From Parvibaculum sp040390855 (GTDB lineage: Bacteria; Pseudomonadota; Alphaproteobacteria; Parvibaculales; Parvibaculaceae), in assembly GCA_040390855.1 (NCBI GenBank), contig JAZJXO010000025.1, forward strand, positions 1 to 64,000: DNA of 64,000 nt, in the 5' to 3' direction. Of the stretch, positions 7,366 to 16,650 are shown one piece after another. A model generated the notes under the pieces. It was not told where the DNA came from. It worked only from the letters and a program-made list of their open reading frames with translations, and searched no databases. Within the stretch, counting starts at the first letter, position 1, and each line of letters opens with the position of its first letter. Position numbers and translations under genes: made by a program.

Positions 7366-8757
7366 ATGACGAAAACCCGCACAGAAACCGACACATTCGG
7401 ACCGATTGAAGTCGATGCGGACAAGTATTGGGGCGCTCAGGCCCAGCGCAGCCTCGGCAATTTCAAGATCGGCTGGGAAAAGCAGCCCGCCCCCGTCGTG
7501 CGCGCCCTCGGTATCGTCAAGCGCGCCGCCGCCGAGACCAACATGGCGCTTGGCCGCCTCGACAAGACAGTGGGAGACACCATCGTCAAGGCCGCGCAGG
7601 AAGTCATCGAAGGCAAACTCGACGCGCATTTCCCGCTTGTCGTCTGGCAGACAGGCTCCGGCACACAGTCGAACATGAATGCCAATGAAGTGATCTCGAA
7701 CCGCGCCATCGAAATGCTCGGCGGCGAGATGGGCTCGAAGAAACCCGTGCATCCCAACGATCACGTCAACATGAGCCAGTCGTCGAACGATACTTATCCC
7801 ACAGCCATGCACGTCGCCTGCGCCGAGGAAATCCACCACCGCCTCCTCCCCGCGCTTCAACAACTCCGCAACGCGCTCAACGACAAGGCGAACCAGTGGG
7901 CCAAGATCATCAAGATCGGTCGCACCCACACGCAGGACGCCACACCGCTGACACTCGGTCAGGAGTTTTCGGGCTACACCACACAGGTCGAAAACGGCAT
8001 CGCCCGTATCGAGAGCACCCTGCCCGCCCTGATGCAACTCGCGCAAGGCGGCACCGCCGTCGGCACGGGCCTCAACGCGCCGGTGGGCTTTGCCGAACAG
8101 GTGGCCGAACGCATCGCCGCGATCACCAAGCTCCCCTTCACCACCGCGCCCAACAAGTTCGAGGCGCTCGCCGCCCATGACGCGATGGTCTTCAGCCACG
8201 GCGCGATCAACACGGTTGCCGCCTCTCTTTTCAAAATCGCCAACGACATCCGCTTGCTCGGCTCCGGCCCGCGCTCCGGCCTCGGCGAACTGTCGCTGCC
8301 GGAAAACGAACCCGGCTCGTCGATCATGCCGGGCAAGGTGAACCCCACCCAGTGCGAAGCAATGACACAGGTTTGCGTGCAGATATTCGGCAACAATGCC
8401 GCACTCACTTTTGCGGGCAGCCAGGGCCACTTTGAACTCAACGTCTATAATCCGGTGATGGCCTATAACTTCCTCCAGTCCGTCCGCCTGATGTCGGACG
8501 CGGCTGTCAGCTTCACCGAAAATTGCGTGGTGGGGATAGAAGCGCGCGAGGACAACATAAAAGCAGCCCTCGAACGCTCGCTGATGCTCGTCACTGCCTT
8601 GGCCCCGAAGATCGGCTACGACAACGCCGCCAAAATCGCCAAGACGGCACATAAAAACGGCACAACACTACGCGAAGAAGCCGTCGGCGGTGGCTACGTC
8701 ACCAACGAAGAATTCGACGCCGTTGTCCGACCCGAAAAAATGATTGCACCGGAATAA
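7366..8757 (+). CDS. fumC: Fumarate hydratase class II
   Basis: Interconverts fumarate and L-malate in the citric acid cycle, as an iron-independent homotetramer in the cytosol. The 463-residue length is standard. Visible motifs are TGSGTQSNMNANEVI in the N-terminal third, HPNDHVNMSQSSNDTYPTAMH, GRTHTQDATPLTLGQEF with the substrate-binding Thr and His, and the superfamily signature GSSIMPGKVN near residues 315-324 on the loop that carries the catalytic Ser. The start ATG at 7366 matches the family N-terminus. It is followed by a hairpin with a T run, so it is probably the end of its own transcript. Confidence 0.97.
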   Translation: MTKTRTETDTFGPIEVDADKYWGAQAQRSLGNFKIGWEKQPAPVVRALGIVKRAAAETNMALGRLDKTVGDTIVKAAQEVIEGKLDAHFPLVVWQTGSGTQSNMNANEVISNRAIEMLGGEMGSKKPVHPNDHVNMSQSSNDTYPTAMHVACAEEIHHRLLPALQQLRNALNDKANQWAKIIKIGRTHTQDATPLTLGQEFSGYTTQVENGIARIESTLPALMQLAQGGTAVGTGLNAPVGFAEQVAERIAAITKLPFTTAPNKFEALAAHDAMVFSHGAINTVAASLFKIANDIRLLGSGPRSGLGELSLPENEPGSSIMPGKVNPTQCEAMTQVCVQIFGNNAALTFAGSQGHFELNVYNPVMAYNFLQSVRLMSDAAVSFTENCVVGIEAREDNIKAALERSLMLVTALAPKIGYDNAAKIAKTAHKNGTTLREEAVGGGYVTNEEFDAVVRPEKMIAPE

Positions 8758-8768
8758 GACTTTCCCCA

Positions 8769-8794
8769 CCCTTCCCCTCGATGGGGAGGGTTTT
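8769..8794 (+). terminator. Intrinsic terminator after fumC
   Basis: CCCTTCCCC (8769-8777), a five-base loop TCGAT, and GGGGAGGG (8783-8790) form a GC-rich stem with one bulged T, followed by TTTT. It sits 11 bp after the fumC stop and just before the next gene's ribosome site. Confidence 0.65.
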
Positions 8795-8807
8795 AGAGGA
8801 ACAGGAT

Positions 8808-9038
8808 ATGCCCGCCGAAATCAAACGATCCGTCAGCATTTCCGGCCATCGCACCAGCATTTCGCTGGAGCGTCCTTTTTGGGATGCACTAAAGGAAGTC
8901 GCCTGTTCTCTCGATGTGTCCGTGAACGAACTCGTGCGTCAGATCGACGAAACGCGCGACACCGACGGCAACCTGTCCTGTGCGGTACGTGTTTACGTGC
9001 TCAATCATTTCAAAGACAAATCAGCCGTCTGCACCTGA
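8808..9038 (+). CDS. Ribbon-helix-helix domain protein
   Basis: A 76-residue protein starting MPAEIKRSVSISGHRTSISLE. The pattern of a short beta strand (HRTSISLERPFWDAL), then two helices (KEVACSLDVSVNELVRQIDE and the C-terminal AVRVYVLNHFKD), fits the RHH_4 group of small alphaproteobacterial proteins. The family fold suggests DNA binding as a dimer. The target is unknown. ATG 8808 is chosen because GAGGAACAG lies just upstream. An in-frame ATG at 8781 falls inside the fumC terminator. Its TGA (9036-9038) directly abuts the stop of the convergent AsmA-like gene. Confidence 0.8.
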   Translation: MPAEIKRSVSISGHRTSISLERPFWDALKEVACSLDVSVNELVRQIDETRDTDGNLSCAVRVYVLNHFKDKSAVCT

Positions 9039-12000
9039 TCACTGAACAAACTCATGGGCTTCCGGCCGCAACAACGGCACCGGTATACCCGCCGTTGACG
9101 GGACTTTCGTCGCGGGTGCGCCACCGATCAGATCATTCAACGCATCGGGTATATCTTTCAGCCCCGCATCCTGAATGCTCTTGGCAAGGATCTTCCGCGA
9201 GGCAAATTGCTGCAAGGCCTGCACGTCAATCCGCCGCGAAATCGCACCGATGTTACCGGATGTCACATCGGAAAATCCCGGCGTACCCTCAGGGCCAGCA
9301 GGCGTGATCCGCATTTCGCTGTCAACCGCCAGACGCGGCACATCAAGCATCGCCGTCAGATTGCCGCTGCCGCCGTCAAGCGCGAGCGTGCTGCGCGTGA
9401 AATGCACCATGCCGTCTTTGACCGATATGTCACCATCGAGCCCGCTCACCTTCGTCTCGCCCGAAGCCAGCACGCTGCCCGTCAGCGCAGGTAGATCGTC
9501 GACCGATGTAGCTTTGGCCAGAGCCGCACTATAGCCCGCCACATTGAGCGGTGCGAGGCGCGCGTCTTTCGTTACGATCTTGCCGACACCATTGATAGAC
9601 GAAACAAGACCAAGCCAACTGCGCCCCTGCGCTTCCGCCTGTATGTCCGCGCTCACGCGGCCTGCGGCAAAACTTGTTCCCACGATCTGGGCACTGAGCT
9701 TGGCAAAATCCGCATTGTCGACTTTATAGGTGAGCCCTATCCCCGGTTCGCCGCTCTTGCCGCCTTCGATGCGCACCGTGACCGACGCCGCGCCATCTGC
9801 CATCTTCGCCGTCATCGGCGTGACCGAGAGAACATCACTCGCCAAAGCGAGATGCATATTGGCATCGTCAAACCGCAGCGTACCGAGGGTGAGCTTTGCC
9901 ACTTTCAAATCCACATTACCGCCGAAACGCGACATATCCGAGAGATCCAGAGCCGCCGAAGACCATGGCGACGCATCCGTCGCGTCTTTGTCGAAGAGCG
10001 ATCCGAGATCGAGCACATTGCTTTCGACCTTGCCCGTCACCTGCGGTACGCCACCGTCTTTCGCCGACGCATAAATGGCGTCGCCCGCGACATGCAAGCG
10101 GCCCGCGACAACTTCAAATCCGTCGAACGACAGCGCCTCCGCATTCAACGTCACTTTCGACGAGCCGACAAAGCCCGGGCCCGCCGTCTGCACCTTCACG
10201 AAATCACCAAGATAATCGGGTAAGCCCAACGCTTCGACCACAGTGTCCACGCCCGACGCCGAGACTTCTGCTTGTCCCGCAAAATCGCGTGCACCCAGAG
10301 GATCATTGACCGTGCCTTTGGCCGTCAGCGTTGCCTCATTGGCATTAACACGGAACGACACATCATAAGGCTTGCCGAGCGGACCGTTCATCTGCAAAGA
10401 GGCGCTGCCCGCTCCGTTGAGCTTGTCGCTCGCCGCAAAGCCAAGTTGGCGCAGCAAGGCCCGCGCATTGGCGTTATTTGCATTCGCAACGAGATTGATT
10501 GCACCCGCATCACCACCCTTGCCGAGCAGGCGCTTCAACACCGCATCAACACGGCTCTGGCCGAGCGTGCCTTTCATCGTCAGCGTGTCCACAGCATCTT
10601 CGCTGTCATCTGCACGACCCGATGAAAAGGCGACACCAATATCCGCCGTATCATCAAGACCTGCCGCGTTGAAACCGAGGAGCGAGAAGAACCTGCCCGC
10701 TTTCTCCGCTGTAATCGAGCCGTTAAGCGTACCTGAAATCTTGTCGACCTGCATGTCCGGAACGCCGCTTAGGTCACCAGTAAACGAAAGTGTGGCGCCG
10801 GCAAAAGAGGCCGTATCAAACCGAGTGAGGATAAGTCTGCCCTCCGTCATCCGCGCCTTGGCAACAAGACCCGAAACCTGTTGCCCGGCGAATGTGAGGT
10901 GCCCTGCTTCCACCGCGACATCGAAATCATACGCTTTTATGAACGCATCCGGCTTAGCATCATCGGGGAAAAGCGCGCGCAAAGGATCAAAGTCAAAGCT
11001 CTGCGCTTTGAGATCGGCGCTGACTATCACCCGCGCGCCCTCGGCAGGCGACTTGAAAGCCACCATCCCGCTGAGACTTGCCGGATCGGCACTCCCCACA
11101 TAAGCCGCGCGGATGTCGCGGAAGGTGAGTGCTACCGGCGTCACCGACACGGCACTCGTCACCGCGAACGGACGCGGCGCACCGACGGGCTTCGCCAATT
11201 CTTTTTTCGCAGAGGAGAGTTTCTGCAAATCCGCAGTCTTCACATCACCTGTCGCCGCAGCCGTTGCCACAGGCTCGCTGCGCAGCGATTGCAACCACAA
11301 GGCAAGCGCCGACAGATTTTCGCTTGTTCCCGTGATCTTGCCATTGAAACCCGGCACATCACCCGGGGCGTCACCATGCGCCAGCACACCGCTCAACTCA
11401 ACGCGCGTTCCGCCCCCAATGTCGCCGCGCGCACGGTTGATGATGAACGTGCCATCCTTGAGCGCGAGATCAAGTTTCGCGTCCTTGATCAGCACATCAT
11501 GCGAGAGCAGCCCATCCACCTTGAAATTCGCTGTGCCATCGATCCATGAGGGAAACGGCAAAGCCGTCAATCCGCTCATCGGGACGCCCCCAGCATTGGC
11601 AAAATCAGAAAAGCGGTCAAACACAGGATCAAGCGTCAGCCCCTCGCCAGCAAGCGACACTTTGAACGCGGGCCGGTTGCGCCAACTGATTTCGGCATCG
11701 CCCTTGAGGGTTGTCCCTGCCATCGCAACCATCACGTCGCGCAATGTGGCCTTATCCTCGCTCGACACGAGCTTCGCTTCAATGCGTATCGGCGCAAGCG
11801 GCTTCTCGCCTTCCACAACCTTGGTACTGCCAAGTTCAAGGCTCGCCGTACCGTCAATGCGCGCATCCGCCGAAAAGCTCGTCGAAATACCGGAAAACAA
11901 AAGCTTCGAGGGCATATTGAGCGTCTGAATTTCCGTGACGATCTTGAACGCACGGTCGCCGGAGAAATCCCCGATATTGGCGCGGACCACAAACGGGATG

Positions 12001-12587
12001 TCATTGACCGCAAGCGACATCTCCGCCCGCATGGGACCGACGAGCGACGTTGCCGTAACATCACCGTTCAGATGGTCAACCTTCCAGCTCCGATCGTCGC
12101 TGTGATCGTGAAAACTGATCGAACCTTCCTCAAAGCTCACTTTGCCGAGGCTCACGGACGAAACCGCGAAATAGCCGCTCTTGCGCAACAGATCGAGCGA
12201 GACCAGATCGCTCCAGTTGTTGCGACCCCCATCACTCACCTCAAGGTGAAGTTGCGGACGCGCGATGCGCACACTCGTCGCGCTGATCTCACCACTCAGC
12301 AAAGGGGCTAGCGCCACCTCTACATCAACAAGACCGACGCGCAAAAAATCAGGGTTCTCAGCACCGGAGACATTCGCAATGGACACATTGTTGAGCGTCA
12401 GATGCGGGGCAGGCAGCACGACAAAGCCGATGTCACCACCAATGCGCACCTCACGGCCTGCGATTTTGCTCGCCTGCCGCTCAAACTCGCCGCGAAACCG
12501 GTTCCAGTCCACAAAGGTCGGACCAGCCAGAGCCGCGACAAGGAGCAGCGCGATGAAGCCAGCAAGATAGGAAAGAAACGTATTCAA
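9039..12587 (-). CDS. AsmA family protein (envelope, lipid-transfer type)
   Basis: A 1182-residue protein with one N-terminal membrane anchor (about residues 5-23, FLSYLAGFIALLLVAALAG) followed by FVDWNRFRGEFERQASKIAGREVRIGG, the typical AsmA start. The rest is a long beta-rich periplasmic part of repeating strands ending in the AsmA_2-like C-terminus (LNVAGYSAALAKATSVDDLPALTGSV, then VKDGMVHFTRSTLALDGGSGN). AsmA-like proteins span the periplasm and are thought to carry phospholipids to the outer membrane. The exact member cannot be named. The gene stands alone on its strand and ends base-to-base with the RHH gene. Confidence 0.88.
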   Translation of the reverse strand: MNTFLSYLAGFIALLLVAALAGPTFVDWNRFRGEFERQASKIAGREVRIGGDIGFVVLPAPHLTLNNVSIANVSGAENPDFLRVGLVDVEVALAPLLSGEISATSVRIARPQLHLEVSDGGRNNWSDLVSLDLLRKSGYFAVSSVSLGKVSFEEGSISFHDHSDDRSWKVDHLNGDVTATSLVGPMRAEMSLAVNDIPFVVRANIGDFSGDRAFKIVTEIQTLNMPSKLLFSGISTSFSADARIDGTASLELGSTKVVEGEKPLAPIRIEAKLVSSEDKATLRDVMVAMAGTTLKGDAEISWRNRPAFKVSLAGEGLTLDPVFDRFSDFANAGGVPMSGLTALPFPSWIDGTANFKVDGLLSHDVLIKDAKLDLALKDGTFIINRARGDIGGGTRVELSGVLAHGDAPGDVPGFNGKITGTSENLSALALWLQSLRSEPVATAAATGDVKTADLQKLSSAKKELAKPVGAPRPFAVTSAVSVTPVALTFRDIRAAYVGSADPASLSGMVAFKSPAEGARVIVSADLKAQSFDFDPLRALFPDDAKPDAFIKAYDFDVAVEAGHLTFAGQQVSGLVAKARMTEGRLILTRFDTASFAGATLSFTGDLSGVPDMQVDKISGTLNGSITAEKAGRFFSLLGFNAAGLDDTADIGVAFSSGRADDSEDAVDTLTMKGTLGQSRVDAVLKRLLGKGGDAGAINLVANANNANARALLRQLGFAASDKLNGAGSASLQMNGPLGKPYDVSFRVNANEATLTAKGTVNDPLGARDFAGQAEVSASGVDTVVEALGLPDYLGDFVKVQTAGPGFVGSSKVTLNAEALSFDGFEVVAGRLHVAGDAIYASAKDGGVPQVTGKVESNVLDLGSLFDKDATDASPWSSAALDLSDMSRFGGNVDLKVAKLTLGTLRFDDANMHLALASDVLSVTPMTAKMADGAASVTVRIEGGKSGEPGIGLTYKVDNADFAKLSAQIVGTSFAAGRVSADIQAEAQGRSWLGLVSSINGVGKIVTKDARLAPLNVAGYSAALAKATSVDDLPALTGSVLASGETKVSGLDGDISVKDGMVHFTRSTLALDGGSGNLTAMLDVPRLAVDSEMRITPAGPEGTPGFSDVTSGNIGAISRRIDVQALQQFASRKILAKSIQDAGLKDIPDALNDLIGGAPATKVPSTAGIPVPLLRPEAHEFVQ

Positions 12588-12766
12588 AAAACCACTCCGC
12601 CCGTCCGCATGATGTATCGCCCGCCAGACGGGGCCCCTGTGAGTATCAAAACCGTTTATCCGCCGCCTGTTTTGCGCCCCTGCCCTTGTGGCATAATCTC
12701 AACTGAATCGGAGCCGATCACGGCAAACTATTTTGAGGCAGGCTGACGTGTATTTGCGGGCAAATT

Positions 12767-13018
12767 ATGATTTCTGACGACGAAAAAATAATAAAAATCG
12801 CCCAATTCCAAAAAATTGTGCGCGACGGCAAAAAAGAACGCGCACGTAAGGAAAAGCAAGCGCAAGCGGCTGCAAATCGGGTGCGCTTTGGCCGGACCGG
12901 TGCCGAAAAAAAACGCGACCGCGCACAAAAAGACAAGAACGCCAAAGCCCATGACGGCTTGAAGCGCGAAACCGCGCCCACCCCGACGACCGTAAAACCG
13001 GTCGACCCCAAGGGCTGA
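12767..13018 (+). CDS. DUF4169 family small basic protein
   Basis: An 83-residue, very charged protein predicted as one long helix. The core (about residues 20-68) carries the family mark RKEKQAQAAANRVRFGRTGAEKKRDRA followed by AHDGLKRE. Other DUF4169 members are about 60 residues and start with a MADIVNLRQ-like segment, while here the N-terminus differs (MISDDEKIIKIAQFQK). The function is unknown. The composition (Lys, Arg, Gln, Ala) would suit nucleic-acid or ribosome association, but that is inference. Confidence 0.75.
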   Translation: MISDDEKIIKIAQFQKIVRDGKKERARKEKQAQAAANRVRFGRTGAEKKRDRAQKDKNAKAHDGLKRETAPTPTTVKPVDPKG

Positions 13019-13080
13019 CCGACCCCGCCCTTCAACTCCTTATAGAATTCACAGTCAGTCTCTTGCATATCCGCTATACT

Positions 13081-13114
13081 GCATCTAATTACTGACCGGT
13101 CAGTAATTAGATGC
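13081..13114. promoter_or_regulatory. Perfect 34-bp palindrome, probable TetR operator
   Basis: Bases 13081-13114 form a perfect inverted repeat centred on ACCGGT, with 17 bases per arm and the outer word GCATC/GATGC. It lies directly before the TetR-family gene, immediately after a TATACT (13075-13080) that could serve as a -10 box, so bound repressor would cover the transcription start. Long palindromes at this place are usual for self-regulating TetR proteins. Symmetry also allows a cruciform, but no T run follows, so it is not a terminator. Confidence 0.8.
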
Positions 13115-13149
13115 TCGAATGTGCCGCGCTGAAGCCCGCGCTTCACGCC

Positions 13150-13791
13150 ATGGATAATCACATGACCACCGCTCTGAAAAGACAACGCCGCAAAGAAACA
13201 CGGCCTGCCGAGATCATGGCGGCGGGTCTCAAGATTTTTTCCCAACGCGGCTTTGCGGCGACGCGACTCGAAGATGTGGCCGACGCTGCCGGCATCAGCA
13301 AAGCGACGATCTATCTCTACTTCGACAGCAAAGCCGACCTCCTCAAAGCCATCATGCATCAGATCGCGAACCCGAAAATCGACGAGATGGAAGCGATCAT
13401 CCAGGCCAGTGAAGGATCGGCAACCGACATGCTGCGTATGATCTATACGCGCATCGGCACCATCATCAGATCACCTGACATGCGCCCCATCCTGAAACTG
13501 ATCATCGCCGAGGCGGGAAACTATCCTGACATCAGAACATTCTACCGAGATGAGATTGTATCACGCGGTCTCGCCAATCTCGCGCGGCTCATCAATCACG
13601 GCATCGAGCGCGGCGAGTTCCGACCTTGCGATGCGGAGGCAGTCGCGCAAAGCGTGATCTTCCCGCTTCTAATAAACGCTCTTGCTACAGAGGTTTTTGG
13701 TCCCATGCCCGTCTTCAACACCGACCGATTTATTCCCAGCCATCTCGATTTCATCCTTCACGGACTCGCGGCGAACAGAAAAACAGATTAA
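13150..13791 (+). CDS. TetR/AcrR family transcriptional regulator
   Basis: A 213-residue repressor-type protein. The N-terminal helix-turn-helix spans about residues 15-62: RPAEIMAAGLKIFSQRGFAATRLEDVADAAGISKATIYLYFDSKADLLKAI. The helical C-terminal ligand domain ends with SHLDFILHGLAANRKTD. The frame is open from an ATG at 13111, but that ATG lies inside the 34-bp palindrome. ATG 13150 (MDNHMTTALK) or 13162 is more likely, though neither has a clear ribosome site. It presumably represses itself through the palindrome, and the DUF1345 gene 106 bp downstream on the same strand is the nearest other candidate target. The ligand is unknown. Confidence 0.88.
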   Translation: MDNHMTTALKRQRRKETRPAEIMAAGLKIFSQRGFAATRLEDVADAAGISKATIYLYFDSKADLLKAIMHQIANPKIDEMEAIIQASEGSATDMLRMIYTRIGTIIRSPDMRPILKLIIAEAGNYPDIRTFYRDEIVSRGLANLARLINHGIERGEFRPCDAEAVAQSVIFPLLINALATEVFGPMPVFNTDRFIPSHLDFILHGLAANRKTD

Positions 13792-13897
13792 GGCCGGGTT
13801 GGGCGTAATAGATCGACGAGGCCTTGTCTTTGACACATTTTCTACGCATCGTTCGCGGCAACTTACTTAAGACTATGCGACATAAATATTCTGATGG

Positions 13898-14614
13898 ATG
13901 TCTGTGCCATGGCTCTGTTCTTTGTGGGCGCGACAATCGTCGCAATACGACCGATGGAGACGTATCCTGATCCCATCCACCAAACACGTGATACATCACG
14001 GGCGCTTTTATAGCGCGGCAGCACTTGGGCTAGCGCTCTGGTTCGGACTGCACGGTCAGGTCGACGAACCTTTGCGCCTCGTCATTGCGGGGGATGGATT
14101 TTTCGTCACCTATCTCACAATCACGGCATTCTTTCTCACAAGGCTGACGCCCGCGCGGATGCGCGTACGCTCGCAGATTGAAGACGAGGGCATTCTCATC
14201 ATCGCCCTGATAACGCTTGCTGCCGTTTCTCTGAGCCTCCACGCCATCTTTGAAATTCTGAACAGCAAAGGCGAGGCCTCGCCCATCCTGATCGCTTTCG
14301 CGCTTCTCGGCGTTCCGCTCGGCTGGTTCACATTTCACACGGTAATGGCATTTCACTACGCCCATCTATATTACCTGCCTGACAAAAAACATGCCGATGT
14401 CGGTGGCCTTGATTTTCCGGGCACGAAAGAACCAAGCTCGTGGGATTTTCTCTACTACTCATTCGTCGTCGGCATGACAGCGCAGGTCTCCGACGTCGAT
14501 GTGACAAGCGCCAACATGCGCAAGGTGACACTCATCCAGAGCGTCATTGCATTTTTCTACAATACGATCCTGCTGGCGCTCGCCGTCAATGTCGCGGTGA
14601 ACAGCGCAAACTAG
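13898..14614 (+). CDS. DUF1345 family integral membrane protein
   Basis: A 238-residue frame with about five hydrophobic helices: FYSAAALGLALWFGL, VIAGDGFFVTYLTITAFFL, ILIIALITLAAVSLSLHAIF, PILIAFALLGVPLGWFTFHTVM, and the C-terminal IQSVIAFFYNTILLALAVNVAV. The family mark is FHYAHLYYLPD followed by a PGTKEPSSWDFLYYSFVVGMTAQVSDV segment near the ion-channel-like end. The function is unknown. The first ~30 residues are not typical, and GTG at 13988 (V-I-H-H-G-R-F-Y) may be the true start. Its TAG overlaps the stop of the convergent FAD oxidase gene by two bases. Confidence 0.85.
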   Translation: MSVPWLCSLWARQSSQYDRWRRILIPSTKHVIHHGRFYSAAALGLALWFGLHGQVDEPLRLVIAGDGFFVTYLTITAFFLTRLTPARMRVRSQIEDEGILIIALITLAAVSLSLHAIFEILNSKGEASPILIAFALLGVPLGWFTFHTVMAFHYAHLYYLPDKKHADVGGLDFPGTKEPSSWDFLYYSFVVGMTAQVSDVDVTSANMRKVTLIQSVIAFFYNTILLALAVNVAVNSAN

Positions 14615-16011
14615 AGCGCGAACATCTTGCCGGGATTAAGAATGTTCTGCGGATCAAGCGCCTTCTTGATCGCACGCATTACGGCAACACCTGACCCGTG
14701 CTCTGTCACGAGAAACTGCATCTTGCCTTCGCCGATCCCGTGTTCGCCCGTGCAGGTGCCGTCAAGCGCCAGCGCGCGCATCACCATGCGATCGTGAATG
14801 CGCTGCGCCTCGGCAACCTCCGCCGGATTGTCGGAATCAATAAGCATGATGAGATGAAAATTGCCGTCACCCACATGCCCCGCCATCGGGGCCACAATAT
14901 CGGACTTCGCCAAATCCTCTTTCGTGCCTCTGACGGCTTCTACAAGATTTGAAATCGGCACACAGACGTCCGTAATCAATCCTTTCTTGCCGGGCTTCAG
15001 CGAGAGCGCGGCATAAAGCGCATTATGCCGAGCCTCCCAGAGCTTCGTGCGATCTTCGGCCAGCGTGGCCCATTGGAAATCGCCGCCGCCATGGGACGAG
15101 GTGATCTCGCCAAAGCGTGTAGCCTGTTCGGTCACCGACGCTTCGCTGCCATGAAACTCGACAAGCAGCAGCGGTGTCTCCGGCAGATTGATTTTTGAAT
15201 AGCGGTTACTCGCCGCGACCTGCACTTCGTCGATGAACTCTATGCGCGCCATCGGAATACCAGACTGGATCGTATCAATCACGGCATCAATCGCATTTTC
15301 AAACTTCGTGAATGACACAACACCCGAAGAAATCGCTTCCGGAATACCGTAAAGCCGCAGCGTCAATTCCGTAATGATGCCGAGTGTGCCTTCAGAGCCG
15401 ACAAGCAAACGCGTGAGGTCGTATCCCGCCGCAGACTTCCGCGCCCGCCGCGCCGTATGCACGATGCTGCCATCGGCCATGACGGCTGTAATGTTGAGCA
15501 CGTTCTCGCGCATCGTTCCATAGCGGACCGCATTGGTGCCCGACGCGCGCGTGGCCGCCATGCCGCCGAGGCTCGCATCGGCACCCGGATCAATCGGAAA
15601 GAAAAGTCCAACATCACGCAAATGCACATTGAGCGCCTTACGCGTGACGCCCGCCTCGACATGCACGTCGAGGTCTTCGGCATTCACTTTGAGGATGCGG
15701 TTCATTCGGCTGAGATCAAGCGACAGCCCACCATGCGGCGCAGAGACATGACCCTCCAATGAGGTGCCTGTACCGAACGCAATAACCGGAAGATTGTACG
15801 TCGCGCAGATGCGGACAATCGCCGCGACTTCTTCGGTCGATTGCGCGAAGACAACTGCATCGGGAGCCATCACCGGATGCCAGCTTTCGTCGCGGCCATG
15901 TGCTTCGCGGATCGGCAGAGAGGTTGTGAGACGATCACCGAGCAGCGCTGTCAACGCGCTTAAAGCGCCCGCCAAACCGTCTGTCCGTTTTTGCAGGTTA
16001 CTCGTGGTCAT
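14611..16011 (-). CDS. FAD-linked 2-hydroxyacid oxidase (GlcD / D-lactate dehydrogenase type)
   Basis: A flavoprotein of 466 residues of the GlcD/Dld superfamily. FAD_binding_4 comes first (IVRICATYNLPVIAFGTGTSLEGHVSAPHGGLSLDLSRMNRI, then PGADASLGGMAATRASGTNAVRYG and LLVGSEGTLGIITELTLRL). The FAD-oxidase C domain follows, ending in the hallmark GTCTGEHGIGEGKMQFL and DPQNILNPGKMF. The likely substrate is D-lactate or another D-2-hydroxyacid, with electrons passing to cytochrome or quinone. The exact substrate cannot be read from sequence. ATG at 16009-16011 (MTTSNLQKR) is chosen because residues upstream of it (to 16152) are unlike the family and cross the divergent thioesterase gene. Confidence 0.9.
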   Translation of the reverse strand: MTTSNLQKRTDGLAGALSALTALLGDRLTTSLPIREAHGRDESWHPVMAPDAVVFAQSTEEVAAIVRICATYNLPVIAFGTGTSLEGHVSAPHGGLSLDLSRMNRILKVNAEDLDVHVEAGVTRKALNVHLRDVGLFFPIDPGADASLGGMAATRASGTNAVRYGTMRENVLNITAVMADGSIVHTARRARKSAAGYDLTRLLVGSEGTLGIITELTLRLYGIPEAISSGVVSFTKFENAIDAVIDTIQSGIPMARIEFIDEVQVAASNRYSKINLPETPLLLVEFHGSEASVTEQATRFGEITSSHGGGDFQWATLAEDRTKLWEARHNALYAALSLKPGKKGLITDVCVPISNLVEAVRGTKEDLAKSDIVAPMAGHVGDGNFHLIMLIDSDNPAEVAEAQRIHDRMVMRALALDGTCTGEHGIGEGKMQFLVTEHGSGVAVMRAIKKALDPQNILNPGKMFAL

Positions 16012-16100
16012 TGACCGTTTCCGCGCTTTGCTGATCACTCCCGCTACAATAGCATGACCTACAATGAATGGTAACGACACTCGCGGGAAGCGACGCCACC

Positions 16101-16586
16101 ATGAAACAAAACGACCCATTGGAATGTCCGCCGCGCAAGGTCGAGAAAGCATGGGTCGATCTCAACGGCCATATGAACATGGCCTATTACCATCTTGTCT
16201 TTGACGAGAGCCTCGACGTCGCCTTTTCAAATCTCGGCATCGGATGGGACTATACACAAAAAGGCGTCGGCTCCTGCTTCACGGCGGAAGTTCACGTTTG
16301 CTATATCGACGAGGTGAAAGAAGGGGCACCCTTGCGCATCACCTATCAGCTTCTCGATTGGGATGCCAAACGTATCCATGTTTTCGGCCATATGTATCAC
16401 GCCAAAACCGGCACGCTCGCCGCCACGTCCGAGCAGATGTGCATCCACGTCGACATGGCCTCGCGCCGGGCATCGGCTTTTCCCGATGATGTGCAGATGA
16501 AGATCGCCGCCATGATGGACGCCCATAAATCATTGCCTCGCCCTGAACAGGCGGGCCGCGTGATCGGGATCAGGCGGAAAAAATAG
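16101..16586 (+). CDS. Hot-dog fold thioesterase
   Basis: A 161-residue single-domain 4HBT_2-type protein. The family signature is WVDLNGHMNMAYYHLVFDES near residues 15-34, followed by VHVCYIDEVKEGAPLRITYQLLDWDAKRIHVFGHMYH. The acyl-CoA substrate is unknown. Relatives occur with carnitine or short-chain acyl metabolism genes, but nothing like that is near here. ATG 16101 is preceded by GGGAAG and is preferred to the 16068 start. It is divergent from the FAD oxidase. Confidence 0.85.
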   Translation: MKQNDPLECPPRKVEKAWVDLNGHMNMAYYHLVFDESLDVAFSNLGIGWDYTQKGVGSCFTAEVHVCYIDEVKEGAPLRITYQLLDWDAKRIHVFGHMYHAKTGTLAATSEQMCIHVDMASRRASAFPDDVQMKIAAMMDAHKSLPRPEQAGRVIGIRRKK

Positions 16587-16650
16587 AGCCCTTGCACAAC
16601 GTGCTATAGTGGGCGGAATCACGTTATCCCATTTTAAAGCTATAGCCCGC

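Noticed and set aside
7264..8652. 462-codon open frame on the minus strand
   Set aside because: Antisense to fumC. The fumC frame carries all family motifs.
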